Positions 34,252 through 43,548 of a DNA stretch of 64,000 nt are shown here, piece after piece; the first letter of the stretch is position 1; the number at the start of each line of letters is the position of its first letter. The translations under genes and the position numbers were made by a program. This stretch comes from Flavobacterium frigoritolerans (GTDB lineage: Bacteria; Bacteroidota; Bacteroidia; Flavobacteriales; Flavobacteriaceae): assembly GCF_025847275.1 (NCBI RefSeq), contig NZ_JAOZEV010000002.1:248001-312000 (forward strand). Reading direction: 5' to 3'. Under the pieces are notes generated by a model. It was not told where the DNA came from and did no database searches. It worked only from the letters and a program-made list of their open reading frames with translations.

Positions 34252-35550
34252 CTAAATTACATATAAATATTGATGCAGAATATACAAAATACCTTTAGCC
34301 AATCCCCATAACAATACTGCCATTCCTAAAAATCCCCAAGCCCACTTGCGATTTCGTCTGTTCCAACTAAAATAAAACATTACAATTTCCCAGTACTTAA
34401 TAATCACAAACACACATACTCCAATCAATGAGACCCATATCATTTCTAAAGATTGATTGTAAAAACTGTATAGCAAAACTAAAAGGAAGAAAAAAACTGC
34501 TACAAATTGTAAGTAAATATAATTTTTATAATTATGCTTATAATTCACCTTTAGAGACAGAATCAGAAATGATACTATTAATAGCGATGTCAATGCCGTT
34601 ACAAAATAAGACAAGATAATACCCGATTGATACAAGAATATTGCATCAATAAACAAAGCTAAAACTGTACAAGTTGCCAATGAATATATACTTCTTTCAA
34701 CACGAACATCTTTATAAGGAATCAGAACTGGATATATATATCTTTCGATTGAACGCCAAATCGGCAAAGCATAAATAGCCACAAGACTCACTACAACAAC
34801 CTCATAATAGTATATTTTATCTTCTGGAACTTTATATAACACGTACAAAATAGCAACGGTTACAATAATTGCAGGAAAACAAATTGTCTTTACCACTTTC
34901 CATTTATTTTTTTCCCAAAAGTTGCTTTGTATTTCATAAATATACTTCCTAACAAGATACTCTTTAGTAAACAATGCTGTTGATTGGCTCCATATCAAAC
35001 AAAACCCAATATGTATAAGTACAGTACGCAGAACTATATCTTCGACATTGCCTCCTATAAAAACACAAACAATACCAATCAGCAATAGTTCATAAGTTAA
35101 CAAGACTTCCGAAAACAACACTTTAAACAAAGGTTCAAATTGTTTCATAAGAATCTTAATAATCAAACTCCAATAATTACGAAGCAACCCCATTACCCCA
35201 CATACAGCAATGAATGCAGCTAAATACAGCATCCAGTTTGTAATTGATTGTGCTTTTACCCACAATTCAATAGCCGTTTTTTTTATTGGAGTATATAATA
35301 CCCGAGAATTTACAAAAACCTCATTGGCCATCTCGTCTCGCAAACTATCATTAAGCGCGGGAAACAAATTCTTATGTTTTTCCCAATAGATATTGGCATC
35401 GGAACCATTTTTCTGCAATACAGCAAATTCATATAGCACACTTTTTTGCGAATCATCAAGCAATACAACTTGGCTAACAACACTAACAGGCGGAGTTTTC
35501 GCATATATACTTACACAAAAAAATAACAGAAGTAATACTATTCTTTTCAA
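34252..35550 (-). CDS. Multi-pass membrane protein of unknown function
   Basis: I do not recognise this 432-residue protein. It has a signal sequence (residues 1-18, ending near SIYAK), a periplasmic stretch of about 90 residues (DANIYWEKHKNLFPALNDSL and so on) and then some nine or ten membrane helices from about residue 108 to the end. There are no catalytic motifs visible. The layout (exported domain followed by a helix bundle) resembles sensor-type membrane proteins, but no kinase or DNA-binding part is present. It is followed by the L27 terminator region on the same strand. Confidence 0.7.
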   Translation of the reverse strand: MKRIVLLLLFFCVSIYAKTPPVSVVSQVVLLDDSQKSVLYEFAVLQKNGSDANIYWEKHKNLFPALNDSLRDEMANEVFVNSRVLYTPIKKTAIELWVKAQSITNWMLYLAAFIAVCGVMGLLRNYWSLIIKILMKQFEPLFKVLFSEVLLTYELLLIGIVCVFIGGNVEDIVLRTVLIHIGFCLIWSQSTALFTKEYLVRKYIYEIQSNFWEKNKWKVVKTICFPAIIVTVAILYVLYKVPEDKIYYYEVVVVSLVAIYALPIWRSIERYIYPVLIPYKDVRVERSIYSLATCTVLALFIDAIFLYQSGIILSYFVTALTSLLIVSFLILSLKVNYKHNYKNYIYLQFVAVFFFLLVLLYSFYNQSLEMIWVSLIGVCVFVIIKYWEIVMFYFSWNRRNRKWAWGFLGMAVLLWGLAKGILYILHQYLYVI

Positions 35551-35671
35551 AACTTAAACAGATTTATTCAATCAAAAATACTAATAATAAATTCATGCAA
35601 ACCAGAGCCTGATTATATTTAATGCAAAAGACTACAAAAACAACATCAAGGCAAAATTAATACCCTAAAAC

Positions 35672-35704
35672 AAAAAACCCGTTCGCTAAGCGAACGGGTT
35701 TTTT
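35672..35704 (-). terminator. Terminator after rpmA
   Basis: A near-perfect stem with AACCCGTTCGC and GCGAACGGGTT at its centre has A and T runs on both flanks, 22 bases from the rpmA stop. Confidence 0.9.
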
Positions 35705-35725
35705 AATAATATATAATCTTAGTTA

Positions 35726-35986
35726 TTATGCTTCGAATGGAAGTATAGAAACGTATGATTTATTATCTCTTTTCTTTTGGAACTTTACAACTCCATCTAC
35801 TCTTGCGTGTAGAGTGTGATCTTTACTAATGTAAACGTTTTCACCTGGATTATGTTTTGAACCTCTTTGTCTAACGATGATGTTCCCAGCAATAGCAGCT
35901 TGTCCTCCAAAAATCTTAACGCCTAAACGTTTTGATTCTGATTCTCTACCATTCTTCGAACTACCGACACCTTTCTTGTGAGCCAT
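35726..35986 (-). CDS. rpmA: 50S ribosomal protein L27
   Basis: The 86-residue protein begins [16 protein letters not shown] and contains [36 protein letters not shown] and [13 protein letters not shown], all hallmarks of bL27, whose N-terminus reaches the peptidyl-transferase centre. It starts directly at MAHKKG, with no leader to be cleaved. It follows rplU by 24 bases in the usual rplU-rpmA operon and is followed by a strong terminator. Confidence 0.97.
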   Translation of the reverse strand: MAHKKGVGSSKNGRESESKRLGVKIFGGQAAIAGNIIVRQRGSKHNPGENVYISKDHTLHARVDGVVKFQKKRDNKSYVSILPFEA

Positions 35987-36010
35987 GACGTATGAGTTTA
36001 AATATTGTTA

Positions 36011-36448
36011 TTATTCTTTAGTAGCTTCTTTTTTTGCTTTTGGAGCCGCTTTTTTCGCTTTAGGAGCTTCTACTTCTCCAGTAGTTACTTCTTCTGCTAC
36101 AACTGCTTTTTTAGCTGCTGCTTTTTTAGTTCCTCCAGCTGCAGTAATACCTTCAATTACAATTTGAGTAAGATATTGTCTGTGACCATTTCTCTTTTTG
36201 TAACCTTTTCTTCTTTTCTTTTTGAAAACGATTACTTTGTCTCCTTTTAAGTGTTGTAACACTTTAGCTTCTACTGAAGCACCTTCTATAGCTGGGGCGC
36301 CTAAAGTAATATTCCCATTATCATCTAATAAAAGAACTTTGTCAAAAGAAATTTTTGAACCTTCTTCATTAGCTAATCTGTGAACATAAACCTTTAAGTC
36401 TTTGCTTACTTTGAATTGTTGCCCTGCTATCTCTACGATTGCATACAT
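36011..36448 (-). CDS. rplU: 50S ribosomal protein L21 with Lys/Ala-rich C-terminal tail
   Basis: The first 100 residues are a normal bL21: MYAIVEIAGQQFKVSKDLKV, then VLLLDDNGNITLG, VLQHLKGDKVIVFKKKRRKGYKKRNGHRQ. The total length is 145 residues against about 103 in E. coli. The extra 45 residues form a low-complexity Lys/Ala/Glu/Val tail (AAGGTKKAAAKKAVVAEEV and so on) that is probably unstructured. It is the first gene of the rplU-rpmA unit, with a near-consensus promoter 31 bases upstream. Confidence 0.96.
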   Translation of the reverse strand: MYAIVEIAGQQFKVSKDLKVYVHRLANEEGSKISFDKVLLLDDNGNITLGAPAIEGASVEAKVLQHLKGDKVIVFKKKRRKGYKKRNGHRQYLTQIVIEGITAAGGTKKAAAKKAVVAEEVTTGEVEAPKAKKAAPKAKKEATKE

Positions 36449-36478
36449 ACCAAATTGATTTATTGATTTTTAAGGTTG

Positions 36479-36508
36479 CAAATATACAATTAATAATTTA
36501 CTATGCAA
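36479..36508 (-). promoter_or_regulatory. Promoter of rplU-rpmA
   Basis: On the minus strand, TTG (36506-36508) and TATATTTG (36479-36486) are separated by 19 bases, a full match to the Bacteroidota promoter consensus. Confidence 0.85.
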
Positions 36509-36627
36509 TTTCTTAAAGTAAAAATATTTAATACTTATTAAATCTTGTCATTCAGGAGTTTTCAATTAATTAAAAAACATCTTATAAAGTAAAAAGACTG
36601 TTAAAAAACAATCAAAAAGACCACTGC

Positions 36628-36660
36628 TTTGTTATTCTTAATCAAAAAAAGTTATTTTTG
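36628..36660 (+). promoter_or_regulatory. Promoter of the M16 peptidase pair
   Basis: TTTG at 36628-36631 and TATTTTTG at 36653-36660 are 21 bases apart, about 60 bases before the ATG at 36721. Confidence 0.65.
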
Positions 36661-36720
36661 GTGTAACTATTTCTAATTAATCATTACTTATTAAGCGTAA
36701 TAAAAAAATTATTAACCTTT

Positions 36721-38043
36721 ATGAAAAATCCAATAATTATGCTAACTGCAGCACTTATGTTAGGTGGAGTAGCTTCAGCTCAAAAAGTAGCTTTTGAAGA
36801 ATACGATTTAGATAACGGCATGCATGTTATTCTACACAATGATTCTTCCGCACCAGTTGTTGTAACCTCTGTAATGTACCATGTGGGATCAAAAGATGAA
36901 AATCCAGAAAGAACTGGTTTTGCTCATTTTTTCGAACATTTATTATTTGAAGGAACTGAAAATATTAAACGTGGCGAATGGATGAAAATTGTAACTGCCA
37001 ATGGTGGTACTAATAACGCCAACACATCTGATGACAGAACTTATTATTATGAAGTTTTTCCTTCTAACAACTTAGAGTTAGCACTATGGATGGAATCAGA
37101 AAGATTAATGCATCCCGTAATAAACAAAATTGGAGTTGACACTCAAAATGAAGTTGTTAAAGAAGAAAAAAGAACTCGTTACGACAACCAACCTTACGGG
37201 AATATACTTCCAGAGGTAAAGAAAAACATGTTCAAGAACCATCCGTATCGCTGGACAACAATAGGATCTATGAAAGATCTAGATGCTGCAACTCTTGACG
37301 AATTTAAAGCCTTTAATAAAAAATTCTACACTCCAAACAATGCTGTTTTGGTAATTGCTGGAGATTTTGATAAAGCAAAAACTAAAGAATGGGTTCAAAA
37401 ATACTTTGGACCAATCAAAAAAGGAGAAAAAATTCAAAAACAAACTTTTACAGAAGAACCTATTACCCAGCCTATAAAAGCTAAATATGAAGATCCAAAC
37501 ATCCAAATCCCGATGCTTGTTGCTTCTTACCGCACACCATCTATGAAAACAAGAGATGCTAGAGTTCTAGATTTGATCTCTTCTTATTTAAGTGATGGAA
37601 AAAGCTCTAAACTTTACAAAAAAATAGTTGACGATAAAAAAATGGCTTTACAAATTGGAGCTGTTGGTTTTAGTCAAGAAGATTACGGTATGTACATTTT
37701 ATACGGTTTACCAATGAAGCCTTACACTTCTGACGATTTATTAAAAGAAATCGATGAAGAGATCGTAAAACTTCAAACTAATTTAATTTCTGAGAAAGAT
37801 TACGAAAAACTACAAAACAAGTTCGACAATAATTACGTTAATTCTAACTCAAGCGTAGAAGGTATTGCCGAAAATCTAGCTTCTTACTACCTGCTTTATG
37901 GCGATGTAAATCTGATCAATACCGAAATTGACCTCTATCATTCTATCACCAGAGAAGAAATTAGAGATGTTGCCAAAAAATATCTAAATCCTAATCAACG
38001 TTTAATTTTAGACTACGTTCCTACTACAAAGGCACAAAATTAA
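36721..38043 (+). CDS. M16-family zinc metallopeptidase (catalytic subunit)
   Basis: The 440-residue exported protein has a signal peptide (residues 1-20, ending SA-QK). The inverted zinc motif HFFEH is present with His69, Glu72 and His73, and the third ligand probably lies in NEVVKEEKRTRYDN (about residue 145). The two pitrilysin halves are visible; the second carries QIPMLVASYRTP and a YGLPM segment. M16 enzymes degrade peptides in a closed chamber. The adjacent gene, 13 bases downstream, encodes a related protein without the HxxEH motif, so the two probably form the usual active/inactive heterodimer in the periplasm. The peptide substrate is unknown. Confidence 0.92.
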   Translation: MKNPIIMLTAALMLGGVASAQKVAFEEYDLDNGMHVILHNDSSAPVVVTSVMYHVGSKDENPERTGFAHFFEHLLFEGTENIKRGEWMKIVTANGGTNNANTSDDRTYYYEVFPSNNLELALWMESERLMHPVINKIGVDTQNEVVKEEKRTRYDNQPYGNILPEVKKNMFKNHPYRWTTIGSMKDLDAATLDEFKAFNKKFYTPNNAVLVIAGDFDKAKTKEWVQKYFGPIKKGEKIQKQTFTEEPITQPIKAKYEDPNIQIPMLVASYRTPSMKTRDARVLDLISSYLSDGKSSKLYKKIVDDKKMALQIGAVGFSQEDYGMYILYGLPMKPYTSDDLLKEIDEEIVKLQTNLISEKDYEKLQNKFDNNYVNSNSSVEGIAENLASYYLLYGDVNLINTEIDLYHSITREEIRDVAKKYLNPNQRLILDYVPTTKAQN

Positions 38044-38056
38044 GACTCTTAGAATC

Positions 38057-40105
38057 ATGAAAAAAAGAAAAATTATTTTAATCCTATTATTCGTAACAGG
38101 AATTATGCAAGCACAAGATCGTCCGCAACCTAAACCAGGTAGCTCGCCAGTAGTAAACATCAAAAAACCACAAACTTTTGTTCTAGCAAACGGCATGAAA
38201 GTTTTGGTTGTCGAAAATCATAAACTACCAAGAGTAAGTTTTAATCTAACCCTTGACAATGCTCCATTTGCAGAAGGAAACAAAAAAGGTGTAGATGAGT
38301 TAACAAGCAGCATGATTGGTGACGGAACTAAAAAAACGACTAAAGAAGTTTTTAACGAAGAAATTGATTTTTACGGAGCAAATATCAACTTTAGTTCACA
38401 CGGTGCTTTTGCAAGTTCACTTTCTAAATATTCAGGACGAATCCTAGAGCTTTTAGCTGAAGGTGCATTACAACCTAATTTTACCCAAGCTGAGTTTGAC
38501 AAAGAAAAAGCTAAACTTACAGAAGGTCTTAAAGCTGAAGAAAAAAGTGTACCTGCAATCGAAAGAAGAGTTGTTGATGCATTAGCATTTGGAAAAAACC
38601 ATCCTGCAGGAGAATTTATTACCGAAGAAACACTTAAAAACATAACACTAACTGATGTAGAAAATAATTACAAAAGTCATTTTGTTCCAGAAAATGCTTA
38701 TTTAGTAGTTATTGGTGATATAAAATTTAAAGAAACCAAAGCAGCTGTAGAAAAACTTTTTGGAAAGTGGGAGAAAAAAACACAACAAAAAGACACATAT
38801 CCTGCTCCTGTAAACGTAGCTAATCTTCAAATTAACTTTGTTGATGTTCCAAATGCTGTACAATCAGAAATAGCATTAGTCAACACAGTAAATTTAAAAA
38901 TGAACGATCCTGATTTCTTTCCTGCAGTAATAGCAAATCAAATCTTAGGAGGTGATTTTAACAGTTACTTAAACATGAATCTACGTGAAGCTCACGGATG
39001 GACTTATGGCGCTAGCTCTGGTCTAGGAAGCGGTAAATACACAACCAAATTCAAAGCAGCTTCTGCAGTAAGAAACGCTGTAACTGATAGCGCTGTAACT
39101 GAATTTGTAAAAGAAATAAAAAGAATACGAACTGAAAAAGTTTCAGATGAAATTTTAAAAACAGTTAAAGCTGGATATATTGGTAGATTTGTTATGCAGG
39201 TCGAAAAACCTCAAACAGTAGCCAGATACGCATTGAATATAGAGACTGAAAATCTTCCAAAAGATTTTTACGAAAAATACATTCAAAACATCAACAACGT
39301 AACTCCTGACGAAATACTTAGAGTAGCCAACAAATATTTCCTAATTGACAATATGAGAATTGTAATTACCGGAAAAGGATCTGAAGTAATTCCAGGTTTA
39401 GAGAAACTAAATATTCCTATTAGTTATTTTGATAAGTATGCTAATCCTACTGAAAAACCATCATTAAAAAAAGAGGTTCCTAAAGGAGTAACTGCTAAAA
39501 ACGTATTTGATAACTACATAAAAGCTATTGGTGGAGAAAAAGCTGTTGCTTCTGTAAAAACAATTGCAATGCTAGGATCAACAACCATTCCTCAAGCTCC
39601 ATCACCATTAACATTCACTTCCAAAATGGATGCTAAAGGAAAAATGATGGTTTCATTAGCCATGGGACCTATGAACTTAATGAAACAGGTAGTCAATGAA
39701 AAAACAGCTTATATTGAACAACAAGGGCAACGAAAAAACCTTGAAGGCAATGATCTTGCAGAAATGAAATCTAGCGCTGTTCCTTTTGAAGAACTACAAC
39801 TTTCTAAAAAAGATGGATTAGTAATTGACCATATCGAACCAATCAACAACAGCGATGCTTATGCTATAAAAGATGGCAAAACAACTTATTTTTTCGATAC
39901 AAAATCTGGATTAAAAGTTGCAGAATCTAAAATATCTGAACAAGCTGGAAAGTCAATAACACAAATTACAAATTTTGGTGACTATAAAGAAGTAAAAGGA
40001 ATCAAAGTTCCTTTTAACATTATTCAAAATGTAGGCTTTGAATTAAACATCAAAATGTCGGAAGTAAAAATTAACGAAGGAGTTTCTGACGCAGATTTTC
40101 TTTAG
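38057..40105 (+). CDS. M16-family protein, non-catalytic partner with C-terminal extension
   Basis: The 682-residue exported protein (signal peptide ending near IMQA-QD) has two M16 domains in about residues 35-450. It shows FVLANGMKVLVVENHKLPRV, FVPENAYLVVIGDI and LNMNLREAHGWTYGASSGL, the substrate-binding R/Y segment of the C-terminal half. The position of HxxEH reads VDELTSSMIGDG, so the zinc site is absent and the protein is catalytically dead. About 200 extra residues (480-682) form a strand-rich domain seen in some Bacteroidota M16 partners, of unknown role. It is co-transcribed with the active peptidase and followed by a strong terminator. Confidence 0.9.
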   Translation: MKKRKIILILLFVTGIMQAQDRPQPKPGSSPVVNIKKPQTFVLANGMKVLVVENHKLPRVSFNLTLDNAPFAEGNKKGVDELTSSMIGDGTKKTTKEVFNEEIDFYGANINFSSHGAFASSLSKYSGRILELLAEGALQPNFTQAEFDKEKAKLTEGLKAEEKSVPAIERRVVDALAFGKNHPAGEFITEETLKNITLTDVENNYKSHFVPENAYLVVIGDIKFKETKAAVEKLFGKWEKKTQQKDTYPAPVNVANLQINFVDVPNAVQSEIALVNTVNLKMNDPDFFPAVIANQILGGDFNSYLNMNLREAHGWTYGASSGLGSGKYTTKFKAASAVRNAVTDSAVTEFVKEIKRIRTEKVSDEILKTVKAGYIGRFVMQVEKPQTVARYALNIETENLPKDFYEKYIQNINNVTPDEILRVANKYFLIDNMRIVITGKGSEVIPGLEKLNIPISYFDKYANPTEKPSLKKEVPKGVTAKNVFDNYIKAIGGEKAVASVKTIAMLGSTTIPQAPSPLTFTSKMDAKGKMMVSLAMGPMNLMKQVVNEKTAYIEQQGQRKNLEGNDLAEMKSSAVPFEELQLSKKDGLVIDHIEPINNSDAYAIKDGKTTYFFDTKSGLKVAESKISEQAGKSITQITNFGDYKEVKGIKVPFNIIQNVGFELNIKMSEVKINEGVSDADFL

Positions 40106-40138
40106 AAGATTCTAAGTTCCTGAGATACTAATATTTTT

Positions 40139-40179
40139 AAAAGCTTTGTCAAAGTAAAAACTTTGACAAAGCTTTTTTT
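40139..40179 (+). terminator. Terminator after the M16 pair
   Basis: A perfect 16-bp stem (40139-40154 with 40161-40176) with a six-base loop is followed by a T-run. Confidence 0.9.
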
Positions 40180-40239
40180 ATGTTTTACTTTTCGCAAAAA
40201 CATCTTACTTTTCACGAATATCTGCTCACAATTAAAAAC

Positions 40240-41106
40240 CTACTTCTTTGCCGACAGATAAACTCCTATTAAAACAATAAAAGCTCCCAGAAGCTGAATT
40301 GGTGTAAGCATTTCATTATCAAGAAACCCCCAGAAGAAAGCTATTATCGGAATCAAATAGGTCACTGAAGTTGCAAATACAGGAGATGACATTTGTATCA
40401 ATTTAAAAAACAAGACATTTGCAATACCCGTTCCCACTACTCCAAGGATAATTATAAATAAAATAGAACATTGGACTTTTTCATCATACATCACTTCATG
40501 AAATCCTGTGAAACTCAGAATCACAATTGCTGGAACCAATAATACTGCAAAATTCCCTGTAGTAATGCTCAACGAATTCAAATCAGACAAATACCTCTTA
40601 ATCAAATTTACATTTATTGCATAACAAAGCGAAGCTATCACAACTAAAATAGCATAATAATAGTTTTGTTCCGGATGACTCATTGCTCCATTAAAAACCA
40701 AAAGCAAACACCCTATTAAACCAATAAAAACACCCAAGATTTGCCGCCTCTGAAATTGAATTCCAAAAACAACTGCTCCTATTATTAATGTATTTAATGG
40801 TGTAAGCGAGTTTAAAATTGCCGTAATCGAGCTATCGATTTGAGTCTCGGCAATTGCAAAAAGGTAAGCAGGCGTGAATGTTCCAAAAATCGAGGTCAAC
40901 ACGATGAACTTCCATTGTTGTTTTGAAATTTTAGCCAGACTTTTAAACCCAACCAATAACAAAAATAAGGATGCAAAGATAATTCGCAAAGAACCCAATT
41001 GAATCGCAGTTAAACCTATTAATCCTTTTTTTATCAAAATAAAAGAACTTCCCCAAACCAAGGCCAATCCTATTAAATATACCCACTTTAATTGTTTCAA
41101 ACCCAT
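40240..41106 (-). CDS. DMT-superfamily (EamA) transporter
   Basis: The 288-residue protein has ten membrane helices in two EamA repeats. The N-terminal repeat includes ALVWGSSFILIKKGL and SLRIIFASLFLLLVG. The second repeat ends with TSVTYLIPIIAFFWGFLDNEML and GAFIVLIGVYLSAKK, the usual closing pattern of the drug/metabolite transporter superfamily. These proteins export amino acids, nucleotides or small metabolites; the substrate cannot be inferred. It is a single gene, divergent from the metal-binding-domain lipoprotein. Confidence 0.88.
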   Translation of the reverse strand: MGLKQLKWVYLIGLALVWGSSFILIKKGLIGLTAIQLGSLRIIFASLFLLLVGFKSLAKISKQQWKFIVLTSIFGTFTPAYLFAIAETQIDSSITAILNSLTPLNTLIIGAVVFGIQFQRRQILGVFIGLIGCLLLVFNGAMSHPEQNYYYAILVVIASLCYAINVNLIKRYLSDLNSLSITTGNFAVLLVPAIVILSFTGFHEVMYDEKVQCSILFIIILGVVGTGIANVLFFKLIQMSSPVFATSVTYLIPIIAFFWGFLDNEMLTPIQLLGAFIVLIGVYLSAKK

Positions 41107-41164
41107 ACCGCCTTTTTTGTAGCAAAATTGTAATAATTTTATGAATTCTCCATTCGTTTTTTAT

Positions 41165-41172
41165 TAATTTTG
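41165..41172 (+). promoter_or_regulatory. -7 element of the HMA-domain lipoprotein gene
   Basis: TAATTTTG matches TAnnTTTG, 38 bases before the ATG at 41211. No clear TTG partner. Confidence 0.45.
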
Positions 41173-41210
41173 CAAACAAATCCTGTTGTAAACTATTAAA
41201 ACAAAACAAT

Positions 41211-41588
41211 ATGAAAATCGTAAAATCAATCGCAGCTTTAGCAATTGCCAGCCTTTTATTTATAAGCTGTAAAAAGAATGAAACAGAAGTTAAAGAAGTA
41301 GCCACAACTGAAACTGCTACTCCAAAAGAACATAAAGAAATTGCAGCTCAAAATGTACAAACCGCAAGTTTTAATATCGAAGGCATGACATGTGCAATGG
41401 GATGTGCAAAAACTATCGAAAGCGAATTAGCTGACCTAGATGGTGTACAAGATGCAAAAGTAGATTTTGAGAAAAAAACTGCTACTGTAACTTTTGACAA
41501 AACTATTCAAAATCCAGAAAACTTAACTAAAATTGTTCAGGCTACCGGAGACGGAAAAACATATAAGGTTTTAAATATGAAATCGTAA
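41211..41588 (+). CDS. Lipoprotein with heavy-metal-associated (HMA) domain
   Basis: The 125-residue protein has a lipobox at Cys20 (LLFISC), a charged spacer of about 35 residues and a C-terminal HMA fold (about residues 52-120). Its metal site reads NIEGMTCAMGCAKTIESEL. The spacing of the two cysteines is C-x3-C rather than the canonical C-x2-C, a form I believe occurs in several Bacteroidota lipoproteins. The second strand DAKVDFEKKTATVTFD is normal. A lipid-anchored copper- or metal-binding role in the envelope is likely; the metal is not proven. It faces gldD with a shared terminator. Confidence 0.85.
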   Translation: MKIVKSIAALAIASLLFISCKKNETEVKEVATTETATPKEHKEIAAQNVQTASFNIEGMTCAMGCAKTIESELADLDGVQDAKVDFEKKTATVTFDKTIQNPENLTKIVQATGDGKTYKVLNMKS

Positions 41589-41607
41589 TTCCAACGATTT
41601 TTACCAT

Positions 41608-41646
41608 AAAAAAAAAGAGCATTCATAACGAATGCTCTTTTTTTTA
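41608..41646. terminator. Bidirectional terminator between the HMA lipoprotein and gldD
   Basis: AAAAAGAGCATTC and GAATGCTCTTTTT form a stem with a five-base loop (ATAAC), flanked by A and T runs on both sides. Confidence 0.9.
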
Positions 41647-41660
41647 TAACTCTATTTTTT

Positions 41661-42224
41661 CTACTTCCACTTAATCGTTTCCATTAAATGCTGCATATCA
41701 TTCTTAATATAACTTGCTGCTGGCATAATTGAATCAAAATTTGGCTTGGCATAAAAATAAACCGAACCTGTCACAAAATGTTTAATACTGTCTGTAATGT
41801 AAAATTGAGAGTTTGTAGCTGCATTTCCATCAACTTGATAAAACATACCGTATGCTTTTTTATCAGGATTTAAATACGGCTGTTCCAATATATCGTCAGC
41901 TTTTATAACATGCTCATAAGTTAATTTTTGAGCATCTTTCAACAATTTATTAATATCGTTATTTACTGGTTTGTAAGTAAGATAAATAGTTGCCTTCATT
42001 TTCGGGTATGAAATCATGAATCCACAATCTTTTTCACCTTTTATAACAGCATCCGCATTAATCTCAAAAGCAAATGGACATTGGTTTTCAAAATTTACAT
42101 ATTTAGCTTCTGCATAATCCAGCCTTAAATAACTCGCAGGTTTAGGCACAACATCATCTTTACAACTTACTACAGTCAACGTTATTATAAAAAGGACAGT
42201 TATGGCAATTGATTTTTTAAGCAT
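41661..42224 (-). CDS. gldD: Gliding motility lipoprotein GldD
   Basis: The 187-residue protein has a lipobox at Cys21 (LTVVSC), then PKPASYLRLDYAEAKY, FEINADAV, and KATIYLTYKPV in the order known for GldD, which is needed for gliding and type IX secretion in Flavobacterium. It begins five bases after gldE, its usual neighbour. The mechanism of GldD is not established. The gene ends at a strong bidirectional terminator. Confidence 0.92.
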   Translation of the reverse strand: MLKKSIAITVLFIITLTVVSCKDDVVPKPASYLRLDYAEAKYVNFENQCPFAFEINADAVIKGEKDCGFMISYPKMKATIYLTYKPVNNDINKLLKDAQKLTYEHVIKADDILEQPYLNPDKKAYGMFYQVDGNAATNSQFYITDSIKHFVTGSVYFYAKPNFDSIMPAASYIKNDMQHLMETIKWK

Positions 42225-42229
42225 TTTTG

Positions 42230-43525
42230 TTATTCTATTGTTACTTTTATTTGTTTTATTCTCTTACTATCAACCGATTCTATTGTAAAAATACAATTCT
42301 GGAAAGCTATTTTTTGATTCTTCTTTGGAAAGTTCCCTATGATTTCCAGAATAAAACCACCTAATGTTTCGGCTTCTCCTTTTTGTATTTCAAATAAGTC
42401 TTCATCAACATCTATAATTCTATAAAAGTCTTTAAGATTTATCTTTCCTTCAAACAGGTAATTCTTATCATCAATTTGAGAAAAATTAATATGTTCATCA
42501 TCAAACTCATCACTAATATCTCCCACTATTTCTTCAATCACATCTTCTAAAGAAACTAATCCCGAAGTTCCACCATATTCATCAACAACAATTGCTAAAT
42601 GGCTTTTCATACTCTGAAAATCTTTCAACAAGTTATCCAGCTTCTTATTCTCTGGTACAAAAAACGGCTCACGAATAAGTGTAGCCCAATCAAAATCTTT
42701 TTTATCTATATATGGAAGCAAATCTTTAACAAACAAAACTCCTTCAATCTGATCAATATTATCTCGATAAACCGGAATTCTAGAATATCCCTTCTCAATG
42801 ATCTTAGGATATATAGCTTCAAAAGACTCTGAGATCTCTAATGCAAAAATATCAATTCTCGGACTCATTACCTGCTTTGTATCAGTATTTCCAAAAGAAA
42901 CAATCCCTTCTAATATCTTTTGTTCTTCAGTTGAAGTATCTTCAGAATCAGTAAGCTCTAAAGCTTGAGATAATTGCCCTACTGAAAAACTAGTTTTTTG
43001 CTTCCCTAATTTATTATGCAAGTAAATAGTTGCTGAACGCATTGGCAAACTTATTGGGGAAAGCAATTTATCCAACAAAGCCAGCGGATACGCTACACGT
43101 TGTGCAAATTTAAGATTATTACGACTCGCATAAACTTTTGGCAAAATTTCACCAAACAACAATATTAAGGATGTAACCAAAATTACTTCCAGAATAAACT
43201 TTAACACTGGAGAAATCACTGCTCCAAAAATATCTCTACCCACAAAAGAGAATAGAATAACAACTCCAATATTAATAAAATTATTGGCTACAAGAAGTGT
43301 CGCTAAAAGTTTTTTGGGTTTGTCCAAAAGATTAGAGATAATTCTTCCTTTGGACGTGTTTTGCTGTAATGCCTCATCAATATCTTTTTGAGACAGCGAA
43401 AAAAATGCTACTTCGGCGCCAGAAACTATGGCCGAACAAAAAAGTAAAATAAAAATTCCAAGAGAACCAACAATCAGGTTGGTATCTAAGATGTTTGCAA
43501 TGTGTAAACTGGGCTCTGGGTCCAA
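42230..43525 (-). CDS. gldE: Gliding motility-associated protein GldE (CNNM/CBS family)
   Basis: The 431-residue protein has a CNNM membrane domain (about residues 15-200; VSGAEVAFFSLSQKDID, NNFINIGVVILF, EILPKVYASRNN), a CBS pair (about 215-340; VMSPRIDIFALE, IDQIEGVLFVKDLLPYI, LAIVVDEYGGTSGLVSLED) and a C-terminal CorC_HlyC domain (about 355-430). The family includes magnesium and cobalt efflux proteins, and GldE partially compensates for GldD in F. johnsoniae. It forms part of the ssb-gldE-gldD unit; the gap from ssb is only 23 bases. Confidence 0.92.
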   Translation of the reverse strand: MDPEPSLHIANILDTNLIVGSLGIFILLFCSAIVSGAEVAFFSLSQKDIDEALQQNTSKGRIISNLLDKPKKLLATLLVANNFINIGVVILFSFVGRDIFGAVISPVLKFILEVILVTSLILLFGEILPKVYASRNNLKFAQRVAYPLALLDKLLSPISLPMRSATIYLHNKLGKQKTSFSVGQLSQALELTDSEDTSTEEQKILEGIVSFGNTDTKQVMSPRIDIFALEISESFEAIYPKIIEKGYSRIPVYRDNIDQIEGVLFVKDLLPYIDKKDFDWATLIREPFFVPENKKLDNLLKDFQSMKSHLAIVVDEYGGTSGLVSLEDVIEEIVGDISDEFDDEHINFSQIDDKNYLFEGKINLKDFYRIIDVDEDLFEIQKGEAETLGGFILEIIGNFPKKNQKIAFQNCIFTIESVDSKRIKQIKVTIE

Positions 43526-43548
43526 ATTAAAAAGAATTAGTTAAACAA

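Noticed and set aside
35985..36250. Plus-strand open frames opposite L21
   Set aside because: They are mirror frames of the Lys/Ala-rich rplU tail; composition is Phe/Ser-rich as expected from the antisense of that tail.
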